A stretch of 64,000 nucleotides of DNA from Jackrogersella multiformis (taxonomy: Eukaryota; Ascomycota; Sordariomycetes; Xylariales; Hypoxylaceae), in the NCBI GenBank assembly GCA_902806575.1, contig CADCXD010000002.1, positions 124,001-188,000 on the forward strand. Reading direction: 5' to 3'. The notes beneath the pieces were generated by a model. It did no database searches. It worked only from the letters and a program-made list of their open reading frames with translations, and had not been told where the DNA came from. Position numbers and translations under genes: made by a program. Positions 30,432-40,399 of the stretch are shown here, one piece after another; position 1 is the first letter of the stretch; each line of letters starts with the position of its first letter.

Positions 30432-30940
30432 TGTGAATGATGTTTTATTCTTGGGGTGTTGGTGTTGAGGTTTCCGGGTGACGGTTGGTTGATCTGGAGC
30501 TTGGCCGCGGGAGTATTTCGAATCGAAGAAAATCAGGTCGGTGACTAAAATTCAATAGGATTGTTTAACATGTGTGTGGGAGAATCAGAAGGAAGCGGTG
30601 GAGCGGTGAGAGATGGCAGAAACTTTTTAAGTGGGATACATAAAGTGGGATAACCCTAAAACCATTCCCGATTCTCGCTTGGGGCGGTGTGTGTGTTACT
30701 ACACTACTACTAGTGTAGTGCAGGCACGTACAGCATTCTACCACAAAGTTCTACCTAGGTACGGAGCTTTGACCATGTCCGCTATTCCCATTGGGGATAC
30801 GCTAGCTAAACGTCCCGCACTAAAACTTTCATCGAATTTTATTCTTGTGCTCCTCTTCTTAATTTTTCTTAACCTTCAACCCAACAACTACAACCAACTC
30901 GACAACCCACGACCACAGCCCATCGCCCAACTCGACAACA
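30432..30940. promoter_or_regulatory. Shared divergent promoter of RPS14 and RPL7
   Basis: This 509-base region lies between the two ribosomal protein ATGs. It carries an AACCCTAA telobox at 30652-30659, a motif bound by Tbf1-type factors and found in ribosomal protein promoters of many ascomycetes. A 9-bp stem inverted repeat lies at 30698-30719 (ACTACACTA / TAGTGTAGT), and a TACCTAGGTA copy near 30751-30760. The RPL7 leader is pyrimidine-rich, typical of ribosomal protein mRNAs. The sites are seen; their use is inferred. Confidence 0.6.
30652..30659. promoter_or_regulatory. Telobox-like AACCCTAA motif
   Basis: An exact AACCCTAA lies 221 bases from the RPS14 ATG and 282 bases from the RPL7 ATG. 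Such sites recruit Tbf1-like Myb proteins at ribosomal protein promoters in several ascomycete lineages; the role here is by analogy. Confidence 0.5.
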
Positions 30941-32521
30941 ATGGCTGCTTCCACGTATGATATTCCTCCCTAGTTTTCATCTTTTGTTGAATGAGCATAT
31001 CGATGTCCGGTCATATGGATTTTGTAGATTGTCGTGGTCCTCTCGGCTGGATCGCTTTGCTTTGTTAAACACCTATTGAGGGAAAGAAAAATTGGTGTCG
31101 AAGCATTGCAAGCCAGCTCAATCTATCCTAGACTTCTCCCTCTGTGCCCTAGGTTTGAAATACGACCTGCGGCCTGAGAGATGTAGCTCTGGGGCGTTGG
31201 AGATGAAGGTCTTATCCTTCTCTCTAAAAATCATCTGCCGCTTTCACTATCAACATCAACAGACGGTCCAGAAATGGTCGTCGGAATAGATGTTGATACA
31301 GAGCGAGTATATTTCTTGGACTTTTGTCCGAGTCGTTGTCGGATGAGAGGGAATGCTTTGGAAGTTCTCGTGTCCTCGATAGAGGTAGCGACTAACAAGC
31401 ATCTCACCGATTAAAAATATTCCCTCCGAGTTAGCCACCGCTGAGAATGTCGCGTTACAGTCGGCAGTTCTCCAACCGGCGCTCTATTCATACATTTTAT
31501 CATGTGTGATCGTGGACTACGAACTAATCTGATCTTAACTATAGTACCGTCCCTACCAAGGACCAGGTCCTCGTGCCTGAGACTCTCCTCAAGAAGCGCA
31601 AGAGCCAAGAGAAGGCTCGCGCTGAGCGAACCGCTGAGCTCGAGAACCGAAAGAAGGTTAGTCATTTCTATCTATTTGAGGACGAAGCGACGATGTGATG
31701 CATAAAAACGCTTTGCGACTAGACCAAGGTCAATGTTGTTGCAAATTAACCATCTTTCGGGTCTGATCGACGAATATATATATGCATTTGTTATATACTT
31801 TCCCTTATATGGAAGGCAAGCTGACATTGCTATCTAGATCAACAAGGAGAAGCGTGTCGTCATCTTCAAGCGTGCCGAGAAGTACGTCAAGGAGTACCGC
31901 GATGCCGAGCGTGAGAAGATCCGCCTCATCCGCATCGCCAAGCAAGAGGGTGGCTTCCACGTCCCTGGTCAGGAAAAGCTGATCTTCGTTATCCGAATCA
32001 AGGGGTATGTTCATTACTACGTGTTAAAATCGATTGAATATATATTAATGAATGATTATAGTATCAACAAGATTGCCCCTAAACCCCGCAAGATCCTCCA
32101 GCTCCTCCGTCTCCTCCAGATCAACAACGGTGTCTTCGTCCGCATCACCAAGGCCACCACCGAGATGATCAAGATTGTCGAGCCGTGGGTTGCCTACGGT
32201 TACCCTAACCTGAAGAGCATCAAGGAGCTCATCTACAAGCGTGGATACGGCAAGATCGACAAGCAGCGCATTCCCCTGACCGACAACGCTATCATCGAGG
32301 AGAGCCTTGGCAAGTACGGCATTGTCTGTATCGAGGATCTTGTTCACGAGATCTTCACCGTCGGCCCCAACTTCAAGCAGGCCTCCAACTTCCTCTGGCC
32401 CTTCAAGCTCAGCAACCCCAACGGCGGTTTCCGAACTCGCAAGTTCAAGCACTTCATCGAGGGTGGTGACCTAGGCAACCGCGAGGACAAGATCAACTCC
32501 TTGATCCGACAAATGAACTAA
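30941..32521 (+). CDS. RPL7: 60S ribosomal protein uL30 (RPL7)
   Basis: Model: join(30941..30954, 31545..31656, 31838..32004, 32062..32521), 753 nt, 250 aa. The first exon is only 14 nt (MAAS plus part of Thr) and is followed by a 590-nt intron with a GTATGA donor and TATAG acceptor, very long for this genome. The later introns are 181 and 57 nt. The protein runs VPTKDQVLVPETLLKKRKS, a basic N-terminal extension, then LIFVIRIKGINKIAPKPRKI (the uL30 core), VEPWVAYGYPNLKSIKELIY, and ends DKINSLIRQMN. uL30 binds 25S rRNA and sits near the 5S/25S interface. Multiple 5' introns are common in fungal ribosomal protein genes and may carry expression or snoRNA signals; I did not recognise a snoRNA. 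It is divergent from RPS14. Confidence 0.96.
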
Positions 32522-33222
32522 GGTGACGGTTAAGGGTTAACGGGTCTGGTATTATGGGGTTTGCTTCTGTGCATGGGCCACGGCGTTCATAAAAGCTTCG
32601 GATGCTAGCAATGAATTGAGACTTTAATGATCATGGCAACCCCATACTTCTACTTGATACGCTTCTCTTCATCTTGACTGTGCGGATAAATCGCAATTTG
32701 CCCCTCGTGAAGATTCCGATCGTAATTATTGTCAAAACTTGACTAAGAGAGTAATATCATCGACAGTGTTTCTAGTGCTAGTTAGATTCTCTGCTCTTAA
32801 TAAGTAAAACTGTCATCTTACAAACCCTGACAAAGCTATGATTAAACATATATTATCATTCCTCGAAGCAAATGTATTAGGCGAGAGGGAATTCTTTATA
32901 TAACGTGCGACTCCTGTTCGAGTCTCAGATATCAAACAACCATAATATCTAAACACTACAGAACGGCAGCGGGCTAGAAAGTATGTACAGTCGTCTTCTA
33001 CTAATACTAAAGGTATAATATAATGCCACGACTACCCTCTACAGCGCCATCGTTTGCAATATTGTCTCGAAGGCAGTGTGTATAATATGTATAAGTAGGT
33101 AAGTACATGGTGGTAGGAGACAGGTAGACAAGCAGGGGAATACGGTATGCGTATGTGCATGTGTAGGTGTGTATGTACGTATGTGTGTAATATATGTATG
33201 TATGTATGTATGTATGCCGCGC
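32522..33222. other. Convergent spacer between RPL7 and ISA2
   Basis: 3' UTR space for both genes. A degenerate TATG/TGTG tract covers about 33140-33216, with a perfect (TATG)n core at about 33194-33216 that ends just before the ISA2 stop codon. No gene; a B-box-like string near 32914 has no partner A box. Confidence 0.5.
33194..33216. repeat. (TATG)n microsatellite next to the ISA2 stop codon
   Basis: About five and a half TATG units lie immediately downstream of ISA2 (which is on the minus strand), so the repeat would be in its 3' UTR. Confidence 0.85.
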
Positions 33223-34225
33223 TCAGAACTTGATGTCGAAGCTGGTGCCGCACCCGCAGCTGCTGCTCGCGGCGGGGTTGTCGACGATCTTGAACTGGCT
33301 GCCGATCAGCTCCATGGTGAAGTCCACCTTGCTGCCCTTGAGCAGCGACAGGCTCGGCGAGTCGAGGATCACCTTCGGCGTCGGGGGCGGGGCGTCCGCC
33401 GCCGCTTCCTCCTTCACGAACTCGAATATCGTGTCGTCCTCGCCGATCCGCGGCGCCGACGGCGAGGCGCTGGTCGCGGTTGCGGTTGCGGTTGCGGTTG
33501 TGTTTATGTCGAGGTCTGCTGGGGGAGGCGAAGAGGACGATGGTTCTGGCGGGGGGTGCGGCGACGTCGTGGTAGCGGTGGGGGACAGCGAGGGCGGCAG
33601 CGTCGTCAACGACATCAGGTACTGGAACCCGTGGCACCCGCCGGACTCGACCGAGATGCGCAGCGCCAGGTTCGGGTTCTGGTCCTTGACCATGATCTTG
33701 GAGAGTCTCTGTTGCTCGAGGGAGGCCCGGTTAGCTAACTGCGTTCAACGCACATACCTAGGTCACATGGGTTGGTGGTATAGAAGTATGGGAGTATAGC
33801 GTAGGAGGGAGGGAGAGAGAGAGAGGTATGAGCTCGCGGGACAGGACACTCACGTTGGCGGCGCGCGGCGTTATCTCCAGCAGCATGTCGTTCCCGTCCT
33901 CGTCCTTTTGCGGGTTGTACGCCACCTGGGTCTTGCGCCAGAGCGCCGTGGCGCTGAACGGCCGCCGCCCGCCAGTATGGACGGCGCTACCGCTGGCTCG
34001 GGGCCGGCTGGCTCGGCAGCGGCTCCGGAGCACTGCGGCCGGTTGCTTCGGGGCGGCGGCGGCGAGGTGGAAGGCTCGGGCTCGCGGCGGGAGCAGCACG
34101 TCGAGAATCGAGTTACTACCGCATATAGGCGGCGGCGACGATGTGGACAAGAGCCGTACGAATACCTTCGCCAGAGACGACGAGGAGTACGCGCGCGTGC
34201 AGCGCGTGGGGAGAGGAGGCGGCAT
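33223..34225 (-). CDS. ISA2: Mitochondrial iron-sulfur cluster assembly protein ISA2 (A-type)
   Basis: Model: complement(join(33223..33738, 33854..34225)), 295 aa. The intron has a GTGAGT donor and GCAG acceptor and joins ITPRAAN to LANRASLEQQRL in frame. The first ~110 residues are Arg/Ser/Ala-rich with no consistent acidity, as in a mitochondrial presequence. The A-type carrier domain follows: ESGGCHGFQY supplies the first conserved Cys, and SSCGCGTSFDI near the end supplies the CGC pair. KVDFTMELIGSQFKI is typical of Isa2. Isa2 works with Isa1 and Iba57 to make [4Fe-4S] clusters for aconitase, lipoate synthase and biotin synthase in the matrix. Unusual: about 55 Pro/Ser/Thr/Ala residues, including a TATATATAT run encoded by a (GGTTGC)n repeat, separate the two halves of the domain. 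Confidence 0.9.
33478..33500. repeat. Coding hexanucleotide repeat in ISA2
   Basis: About four copies of GGTTGC on the plus strand (GCAACC in the coding direction) encode alternating Thr-Ala inside the ISA2 low-complexity insertion. Confidence 0.8.
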
Positions 34226-35888
34226 TGCGATAGGGGGGGGCTTAGGGTTAGGTTAGGTAGGTTGAGGAGAGAGACAGAAGAGCGTTTCTAAGCAGAATTA
34301 AATTTTTGTCGGAGGGTGGGATGATGTCAACCGTACTAAGCTACACTAGTTCGGCATGCAATAATAATGCACGGCATAATAACCGTAGAGGTGTGGTAAC
34401 TGTTGGTTGTTGGTTGTTGGTTGCAGGTAGGTACAAAAATGAGAGATATTACTAATGAAATGACCAATTACGAAGGTGCGATTTTCAATGCAGACCTGTT
34501 AGTTGTCTTATCTTGTAAGTTATTGGTTGTGATTGCCTTACCGGAGAGACTGTGGAGGTAACTAGGTAATACCTACCTAGGTACCTAGACGGGAGAGGGC
34601 TTAAAGAGGTTATGCATTTAATATTCAAGTAATGGGAGTGTAACATGACAGGATTACTAAATGTATAAACTTTCTTTTGACTGTAATTTTCTCCCTTTTT
34701 TTCATATTCAAACTGCATACATAGTTTTGTGATTTGTGTTCTAACTACTTTTCTACTCCCGGGATGTCTGAAAAAGGGATTCTTGCTTTAGCCTTTAACT
34801 AATCACCTCTCAAGCAAGGGCGGATGGATGCTTTTGAAAGAAGAAACGCTGACAAATGGAGTCTCCTCAATTCGTCCTCGGGCCTTTAGGAGTCTCTCGA
34901 ATGGGGCTCTCGAGCTCTATGTCACTACACAGCAGCGTGATGCTCACAGGCCGAGACTTTAGGCGATGAGAGAAGAGGTATTGAAATCAAGCGGGAGGAT
35001 ATTATCCTACCGCAAATCTTACACTCGGGGGATGAGAACCACATCGTCGGACGGAAGCTCTTTAGGGGCTATGCTACCCGTTCCTTGATATCCCCAAAAT
35101 TGGAGAAGCTCTCCTTTTTGCAGCTGGATGTTAAAAGACGATTTCTCGAAGAGGCATCCCGTCAAGGCTATTTTCAAAATTTCAAAATTGCCACCAGAAT
35201 GGAAGGTCGTGAGCCTTGGCTAAGATCTATCTACGATTCTATATATAGACAAATCAAGCTATCGAGGCGGTTCGGCCATTACGTGCTAGCGATGAAGAAG
35301 CTCATCAAAGTCCTCTTATCGCTTCTACATGGCTCGAAGGTTAGGAATGTGTTCGCATTATTGGTCAAGGCTAGACATCCGGCTTTGTCTTGCGTGGATC
35401 ATATCCCGCCGGAAACAGGTCGTTCCGTGGGAGTGCTCATCCCTATGCAGGCACCGAATAGCTCATGGGGCGGGCTCTGTCCCGGAATCGATGAATCTGG
35501 ACGTCTGTATTTGTGATTTGCACATATTTCTTTTTAACCGCCTAGCCACTACGACAGCGTCCACATTTTACCGGCGATATGGGCTCCATACAGGATCTTC
35601 CCCCCCACGACCCGCCGCCCTTCGAATATATTGTCTCGCGGACGATTAAGAATGTCCTTGACCTTAATTTTGATTAAACATATTGGGAAACAGGGTTCCG
35701 GATAGGAGATATTTGGAATCAGAAGACAAAGGGCTACCTACAAAAGAGCTCCGCCGCCCAGCTTGGCTATCACATGAAAGTCACGATCTGAACACGAGCG
35801 CTTCTGACAATAGAATTATTCTCCCTCGCGACTCTTCAGCGGCTAAAACACACCTTCTTGCGACTAGTTCAAATCCAACACCGGCAAA
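34226..35888. other. Divergent spacer between ISA2 and the LPMO-like gene
   Basis: A CTTAGGGTTAGG telobox-like element lies at 34241-34252, 17-27 bases from the ISA2 ATG, next to a run of eight G. TAGG/ACCT repeats lie near 34565-34592. The open frame at 35085-35516 starts at TTG, has no domain, and I do not call it a gene. The last ~100 bases are the leader of the LPMO-like gene. Confidence 0.5.
34242..34251. promoter_or_regulatory. TTAGGG-type telobox near the ISA2 start
   Basis: TTAGGGTTAG lies 17 bases upstream of the ISA2 start codon. It could be a Tbf1-like site, as proposed for the ribosomal pair, or part of the leader. Confidence 0.35.
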
Positions 35889-36563
35889 ATGCTCTCACAG
35901 CTCATCCCCCTCGTGGCCCTCGCCGCCACGGTTTCGGGCCACGGTCTCATCACGTCGCCCGTTCCCCGCGGCCCGGGCGACGCGTCCATCGCGGCGTGCG
36001 GGAAGTCCGTCGTAGACAACATCAAGGGGGACAAGACGTCGCACGTGGAGGGCCTCCCCGAGCTCGCCGCGGCCGACTCGGGCTACAAAGGCGAGCTGTG
36101 CAACCTGTGGCTCTGCCGCGGCCTGCAGTACGCCGACAACGCGGCCAACGTGCAGAAGTACACCGCCGGCCAGAGCGTCCCCGTCGAGGTCCAGCTGACG
36201 ATCCCGCACGTCGGCTCCGCCAACGTGTCCATCGTCGACACCAAGACCGACACCATCATCGGGACCCCGCTCCTCAGCTGGCCCTCCGGCTACGCCGACG
36301 AGCGCCAGTTCTACGGCCACACCACCCCCGCCAACCAGACCAAGTTCAACGTCACCATCCCCGAGGATCTCGGCTCCAAGTGCTCCGAGGCTGGTGCTTG
36401 TGTAAGTTCCCCCCCCCCGCCCTGGAACTCCTCTCTAGAGGGTTTACCGTCCCTACGACTTTATATGCTGACCGAGATGTGCGTGTAGGTCATCCAGTGG
36501 TGGTGGTTCGGCACCGGGGCGAAACAGACCTACGAGTCCTGCATCGACTTCACCGTCGCGTAA
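35889..36563 (+). CDS. Secreted chitin-binding type-4 / LPMO-like protein with N-terminal histidine
   Basis: Model: join(35889..36401, 36489..36563), 195 aa. The intron (GTAAGT donor, TGTAG acceptor) joins EAGAC to VIQWWWFGTG in frame. Residues 1-17 are a signal peptide ending in VSG, and the mature protein would begin HGLITSPVPRGPG, placing His at residue 1. An N-terminal His that contributes to the copper histidine brace is the hallmark of lytic polysaccharide monooxygenases. A second possible ligand is the His in FYGHTTPAN. Cysteines lie in AACGKS, LCNLWLCRG, SKCSEAGAC and YESCIDF. The closing WWWFGTGAKQTYESCIDF resembles fungal proteins annotated with the chitin-binding type-4 fold. LPMO activity and substrate are inferred; a non-catalytic role is possible. 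About 195 residues is short, and there is no linker or carbohydrate-binding module. Confidence 0.75.
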
Positions 36564-37192
36564 AGGATGTTTCCTCTAAAGCACCAAGTATGATACATAC
36601 TTAAGTACCTACCTCAATATATATGTATATATGCGGAGAACAAATATCAGGTTAGATGTGAATAGATATTTCCGAGACTTTTGATTATGGTCTAGCAACA
36701 CCGATCTTACTATTATCTTATGCTGAGTGTCTTGAGAATATTATACAGTATATTATGGTGCATCCCCGAGATCTCCCTACCTACCGAGCACCGACGACGT
36801 GATGATGATGATGATGATGACGAGAAAGAAATAGACCGTGGTGTTGAATATATTTATTTTGTTTATGGACTACTTGAGGAAATATTTTAGTACTGGGGGA
36901 AAAAACAGGACGAAAGCAAATTATATAAATCGCGGATACTCCTGAACACGTCACGGATCGTCCCAAGATAACCCCAAGCCAACCAGTTTTTCCTCGTTAC
37001 TGTGTATACGACGTCATGTGAAATTGGGTCCCCGATATTAGGTCGAGTAAAGCCGGCCTCCATCACCATCCTCAATAACTTTGAACTCTCACATACCGTC
37101 CGACGTAACAAGGAAGCCGTCCCCATCTCCGTTCTCCGTTCTCCATCCCATCCCAGCGTTTCATTTCAGTTCAATTCAGTTCAGTTCAGAGC
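36564..37192. other. Convergent spacer between LPMO-like and Mpv17/PMP22 genes
   Basis: 3' UTR space. A (GAT)n run lies at about 36799-36819. Near 37165-37190 there are imperfect TTCAGTTCAATTCAG repeats. No gene. Confidence 0.5.
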
Positions 37193-38215
37193 TTAGTACT
37201 GCGGGTTAGGTCCCATCCCCGGGGGAGGATACTCGGACTCAGGGCCGGGCCTGCCACCGCCGACGACGGAGCCTGAGCGGCCATCACCGAAGTGCTTCTT
37301 GCGCAGAGCGGCGAGCCGCTTCTTCTTGGTGATGGTGTTGATATATGTACCAATGATGAAGGCGACGACGTTGAAGAAGGGAACCCAGGCGGCCTCGGGC
37401 AGGAATTGCTGTGCGAAAGCGAGGCAGAGCGGCGAGGTGATCCAGGAGACCTTCATAACCTTCATGAAGCCGACGCGTACCGTCGCTCGGACTTGATGGT
37501 AAGTTCGGGCACCGGCGATGAGGGCCATAGCAACAAGGTAGACCACGTTCTGGATGGGAGCAACCTACGGCACGCACATTAGTTCTGCGGCGCGTCGGTT
37601 AATCGGGATGGGGAACCTACCAGCAAGTTGCTGACAAGAATCTGAACGATCTTGGAGCGAAGGCTCGTGCGGCCCTTGAAGGCCTTTTGAAGACACCAGA
37701 TCAAAAAGTGACCTAAGGGCGCGCTGACCAAGCAACCATAGGCGGCCATCTTAGGAACCCGAGCAGTGAAATAGTTGCCATGCTTGTTACGATCTTTAGC
37801 TAGCCACGACGCGAGGAACTCTTGCATACCAGCGAGAGTGCCTGCCGTGAGCATCTTCGTTCGCAGCGGGTTTCTCTCCAGCTCGTTGATGTAGGCCTGC
37901 GAATAAGAAAAACAAAACGAGTCAATCAATTGCGGCTCGGCGGGTCGCACAATTTTCAAAAGGGAAGGGAAAAAATAGACGACGACGACGACAATAACGA
38001 CAATAACGTACCATCAAGTAACCCCTCGTACCAGCGTTTTTCTTTCCTCCAGTAATGACGGTACCGATTGCCTCTGCGATAGGATGCTTTCCGCTCGTGC
38101 CTGGGATAGGACCGTCGCGGGTTAGGTGAGTGAGGGCATTGTGGTGATGATGACCGCCGCCGGCGACGCTCTCGGTCGCATGGCGGATCGTGTCCCTCTC
38201 GACCTTGACCGACAT
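37193..38215 (-). CDS. Mpv17/PMP22 family membrane protein
   Basis: Model: complement(join(37193..37564, 37621..37896, 38012..38215)), 852 nt, 283 aa. All splices are phase 0 with GTACGT and GTAGGT donors and CGCAG and CGTAG acceptors. The core reads AYINELERNPLRTKMLTAGTL, then a membrane segment, TARVPKMAAYGCLVSAPLGH, LVSNLLVAPIQNVVYLVAMALIAG, and VSWITSPLCLAFAQQFLPEAAWVPFFN: the four-helix Mpv17/PMP22 pattern. A hydrophilic N-terminal 65 residues with a HHHH patch and a Gly/Pro-rich tail are extra. Members sit in the peroxisomal or inner mitochondrial membrane and may form channels; the PMP22 branch is peroxisomal and fits this longer form better, but localisation is not decided by the sequence. 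Intron 1 contains a (GAC)n/(AAC)n tract. Confidence 0.9.
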
Positions 38216-38270
38216 GATGATAAAACCCCTAAACTAAAATGCTGAATCCAATAATTCAATCGATAACAGG

Positions 38271-38295
38271 TGGTCTGGTCTGGTCTGGTCTGGTC
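38271..38295. repeat. (TGGTC)n tandem repeat upstream of Mpv17/PMP22 gene
   Basis: Five consecutive pentamer units lie 56-80 bases upstream of the Mpv17/PMP22 ATG on the minus strand, so the array is probably in the leader or core promoter. Confidence 0.85.
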
Positions 38296-39373
38296 TATAG
38301 TCGGGAAGTACTAAGGCAGGATAATAACGTCAGTGATGGGAATTGTGGGCGAAGAGGATGTTTTTCGAACATTGAGGGCGGATACGAGGGTCTCTGGATT
38401 AGAGTCAATTGATTTGTTTACCTTTGTGGTTTGGAGCTGACCAGGGGGCCGAGGTAGGTAACTAAGGCTAAGGTTGTTTTGGGATGGGCAGGTAAGGTGG
38501 TAGGTAGTAAGGTGTTAGGTGGTATATGGGAAATTTGCAAAGCTGAAACGTGGGTAGGTAGGTATTGGATCGTCCTCCAGCAGAGACAAGACAAGAGACG
38601 AATATTTCAATATCCAATATTCGATATCCGATATCCAATATTCAATAGGTATTTCAGGTATTTCAGGTATTTCAAAAACCGTCGGATAGAAAAATAAGGT
38701 AGGTCAAGATAGCAAAAGATAGCAAAGATTAGGTAGCTTACATTCTCGATCGATAAAGAGGCAAAGTCGCTGGGAAGGGGAAATGCGGGTCTCTCACGAT
38801 GCTCATCCGTGTCGGTCGTTGAAGATGAACAGTAAGGTTAAGAGATTGTGGAGGAGGTTGGTGAGAGATGAGGTTGGACAACAGTCGGGCAAGTCTGGGG
38901 CCGCCAGCAAGTCGCACTGGTCGCACTGACTCTGATTTCATTTGTTCCTTGTTCGCGACTTCCCATAGTGGGTCCTGTTGTTTTTTTAAGAAGGCAATAA
39001 CCATGGGCTGGATGGGCTGGATGGCTCCGATGGGTCAACACCCCTTGCAAAATGGGTGGCCAAGGGGGTCGTTGCTGCACGACAGCTACGACCCACAAAA
39101 CACGAAAGCTCGATCTGGCTGCTAGGTACCTAGGGCTAGCATATGCTAACCTTAGCTCTAGCATCCATATGCTAAGCTGCCTACCTACATGTAGGTACCT
39201 AATAGTACCTACCTAGGTAAGCTGCCTACATACACTTACCCATCTCACCTTGAACATCCTCCTGCTTTGATTGGCTCGATTCCACGGACGATCTGTTCTT
39301 CCGCCGCCAATTACTGCATCGTTACCGCATCTGTACGAGCGCACACATATACACTAGAAAGGGCCACAGGAGG

Positions 39374-39428
39374 ATCACAAGAAGCAATAAGAGCCACAAG
39401 AAGCAATAAAAAACCACAAGAACCACAA
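39374..39428. repeat. Degenerate CCACAAGAAGCAATAA array
   Basis: Three to four imperfect copies of a CACAAGAAGCAATAA unit are separated by 1-4 bases. The copies diverge only slightly, so the duplication is recent. No coding frame is implied. Confidence 0.65.
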
Positions 39429-40399
39429 TACGCCTTATATGCACACCTAAGACAGATAACCTCCAATTGGTAGCTAAAAGGATATGGAGAAATAATCAGG
39501 TACTAGCACAGGCTTGTCACGCCACTAATGCATCCCGTTTACGCAAAGGAGTGGACTTGAAAAGACGGTATGAATTGGCAAGTGTGATTTGGACTCTGGA
39601 GCATAAATAATACGAGCTATATCGCCACCCGCCAGCACAGAATCTGGAAGATAAAAGAAATTCCAGATGGAACCGACGTCGTTGGGAATAGCTTCAATTC
39701 GAGGGACCTGGCATGGCTGTTATAGCGTCAACGTTACTTATATACATATGTACCTACCTACCTAGGTACCTAGGTAGCCAAGAAGGCTTGGAAGGTGTCT
39801 ATCTACCTGGGTAGCATAGGAATTCGTCATCGTCTATTTTCAACTCCGGGGAAGGTGCTAATGTTCTGATCTTCTTGCCTCCTTACTTACATATGTAGTG
39901 TAGATACGGCAATGACGCTACAATAGTTAACCAAACATTCGGAATAACAATTGATATCCACAATTACCTACAACCAAACCTTGGTACCTGCCTACACTAC
40001 CTAAGGTAATGTACCTAAGTTATACGTACTTGTCGCCATTTCAGAACTTCTCATTTTCATCCTAATCCTCATTTAAATATTATTCGTCTACGATCTCGAA
40101 GGTCAAACAAGAGGTCCCACGTTTTGGCTAACAGTATTCTTTTGATAAGAATCCATTACATTGATTATGATTGCAAATAGCACAATATCGGGTTCTCATA
40201 TCAGTAACACTTTACTGATATTAGTAGGCTACTAGGTCTATGGACACCCGTCTGTTATTGATGAGCCGCGTCGCGACGAAACACGTTCGGTCTTTTTAGA
40301 GCACAGGGAAAGAAAATAAATCCAAAACACACACAACACATTCTAGTCGGTATCTTTACTCAAACATCTCATCGCGCATCGCGTATCGCTCATTTAATC

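Larger units (their letters stand above)
38216..40399. other. Spacer with several short tandem arrays
   Basis: It contains the Mpv17/PMP22 promoter (left) and the promoter of the TAG-interrupted gene (right). Arrays seen: (TGGTC)n at about 38271-38295; an AT-rich block of near-repeats (ATCCAATATTC / ATATCCGATATCC) at about 38603-38650 followed by three AGGTATTTC copies (38647-38674); and a 16-bp degenerate array at about 39374-39428. TAGG/ACCT palindromes lie at 39125-39135, 39178-39240 and 39750-39780. No gene. Confidence 0.5.

Noticed and set aside
32905..32930. Possible tRNA B box (GTTCGAGTC)
   Set aside because: No A box or acceptor-stem pairing at the right distance; a tRNA cloverleaf could not be built by eye.
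35085..35516. 143-codon frame upstream of the LPMO-like gene
   Set aside because: It starts at TTG and has no recognisable motif, and no splice sites connect it to another exon. I leave it out as a gene.
38600..38700. Regular AT-rich repeats that could suggest a CRISPR-like or satellite array
   Set aside because: The repeats are short, imperfect and lack uniform spacers; the organism is eukaryotic, so CRISPR does not apply.
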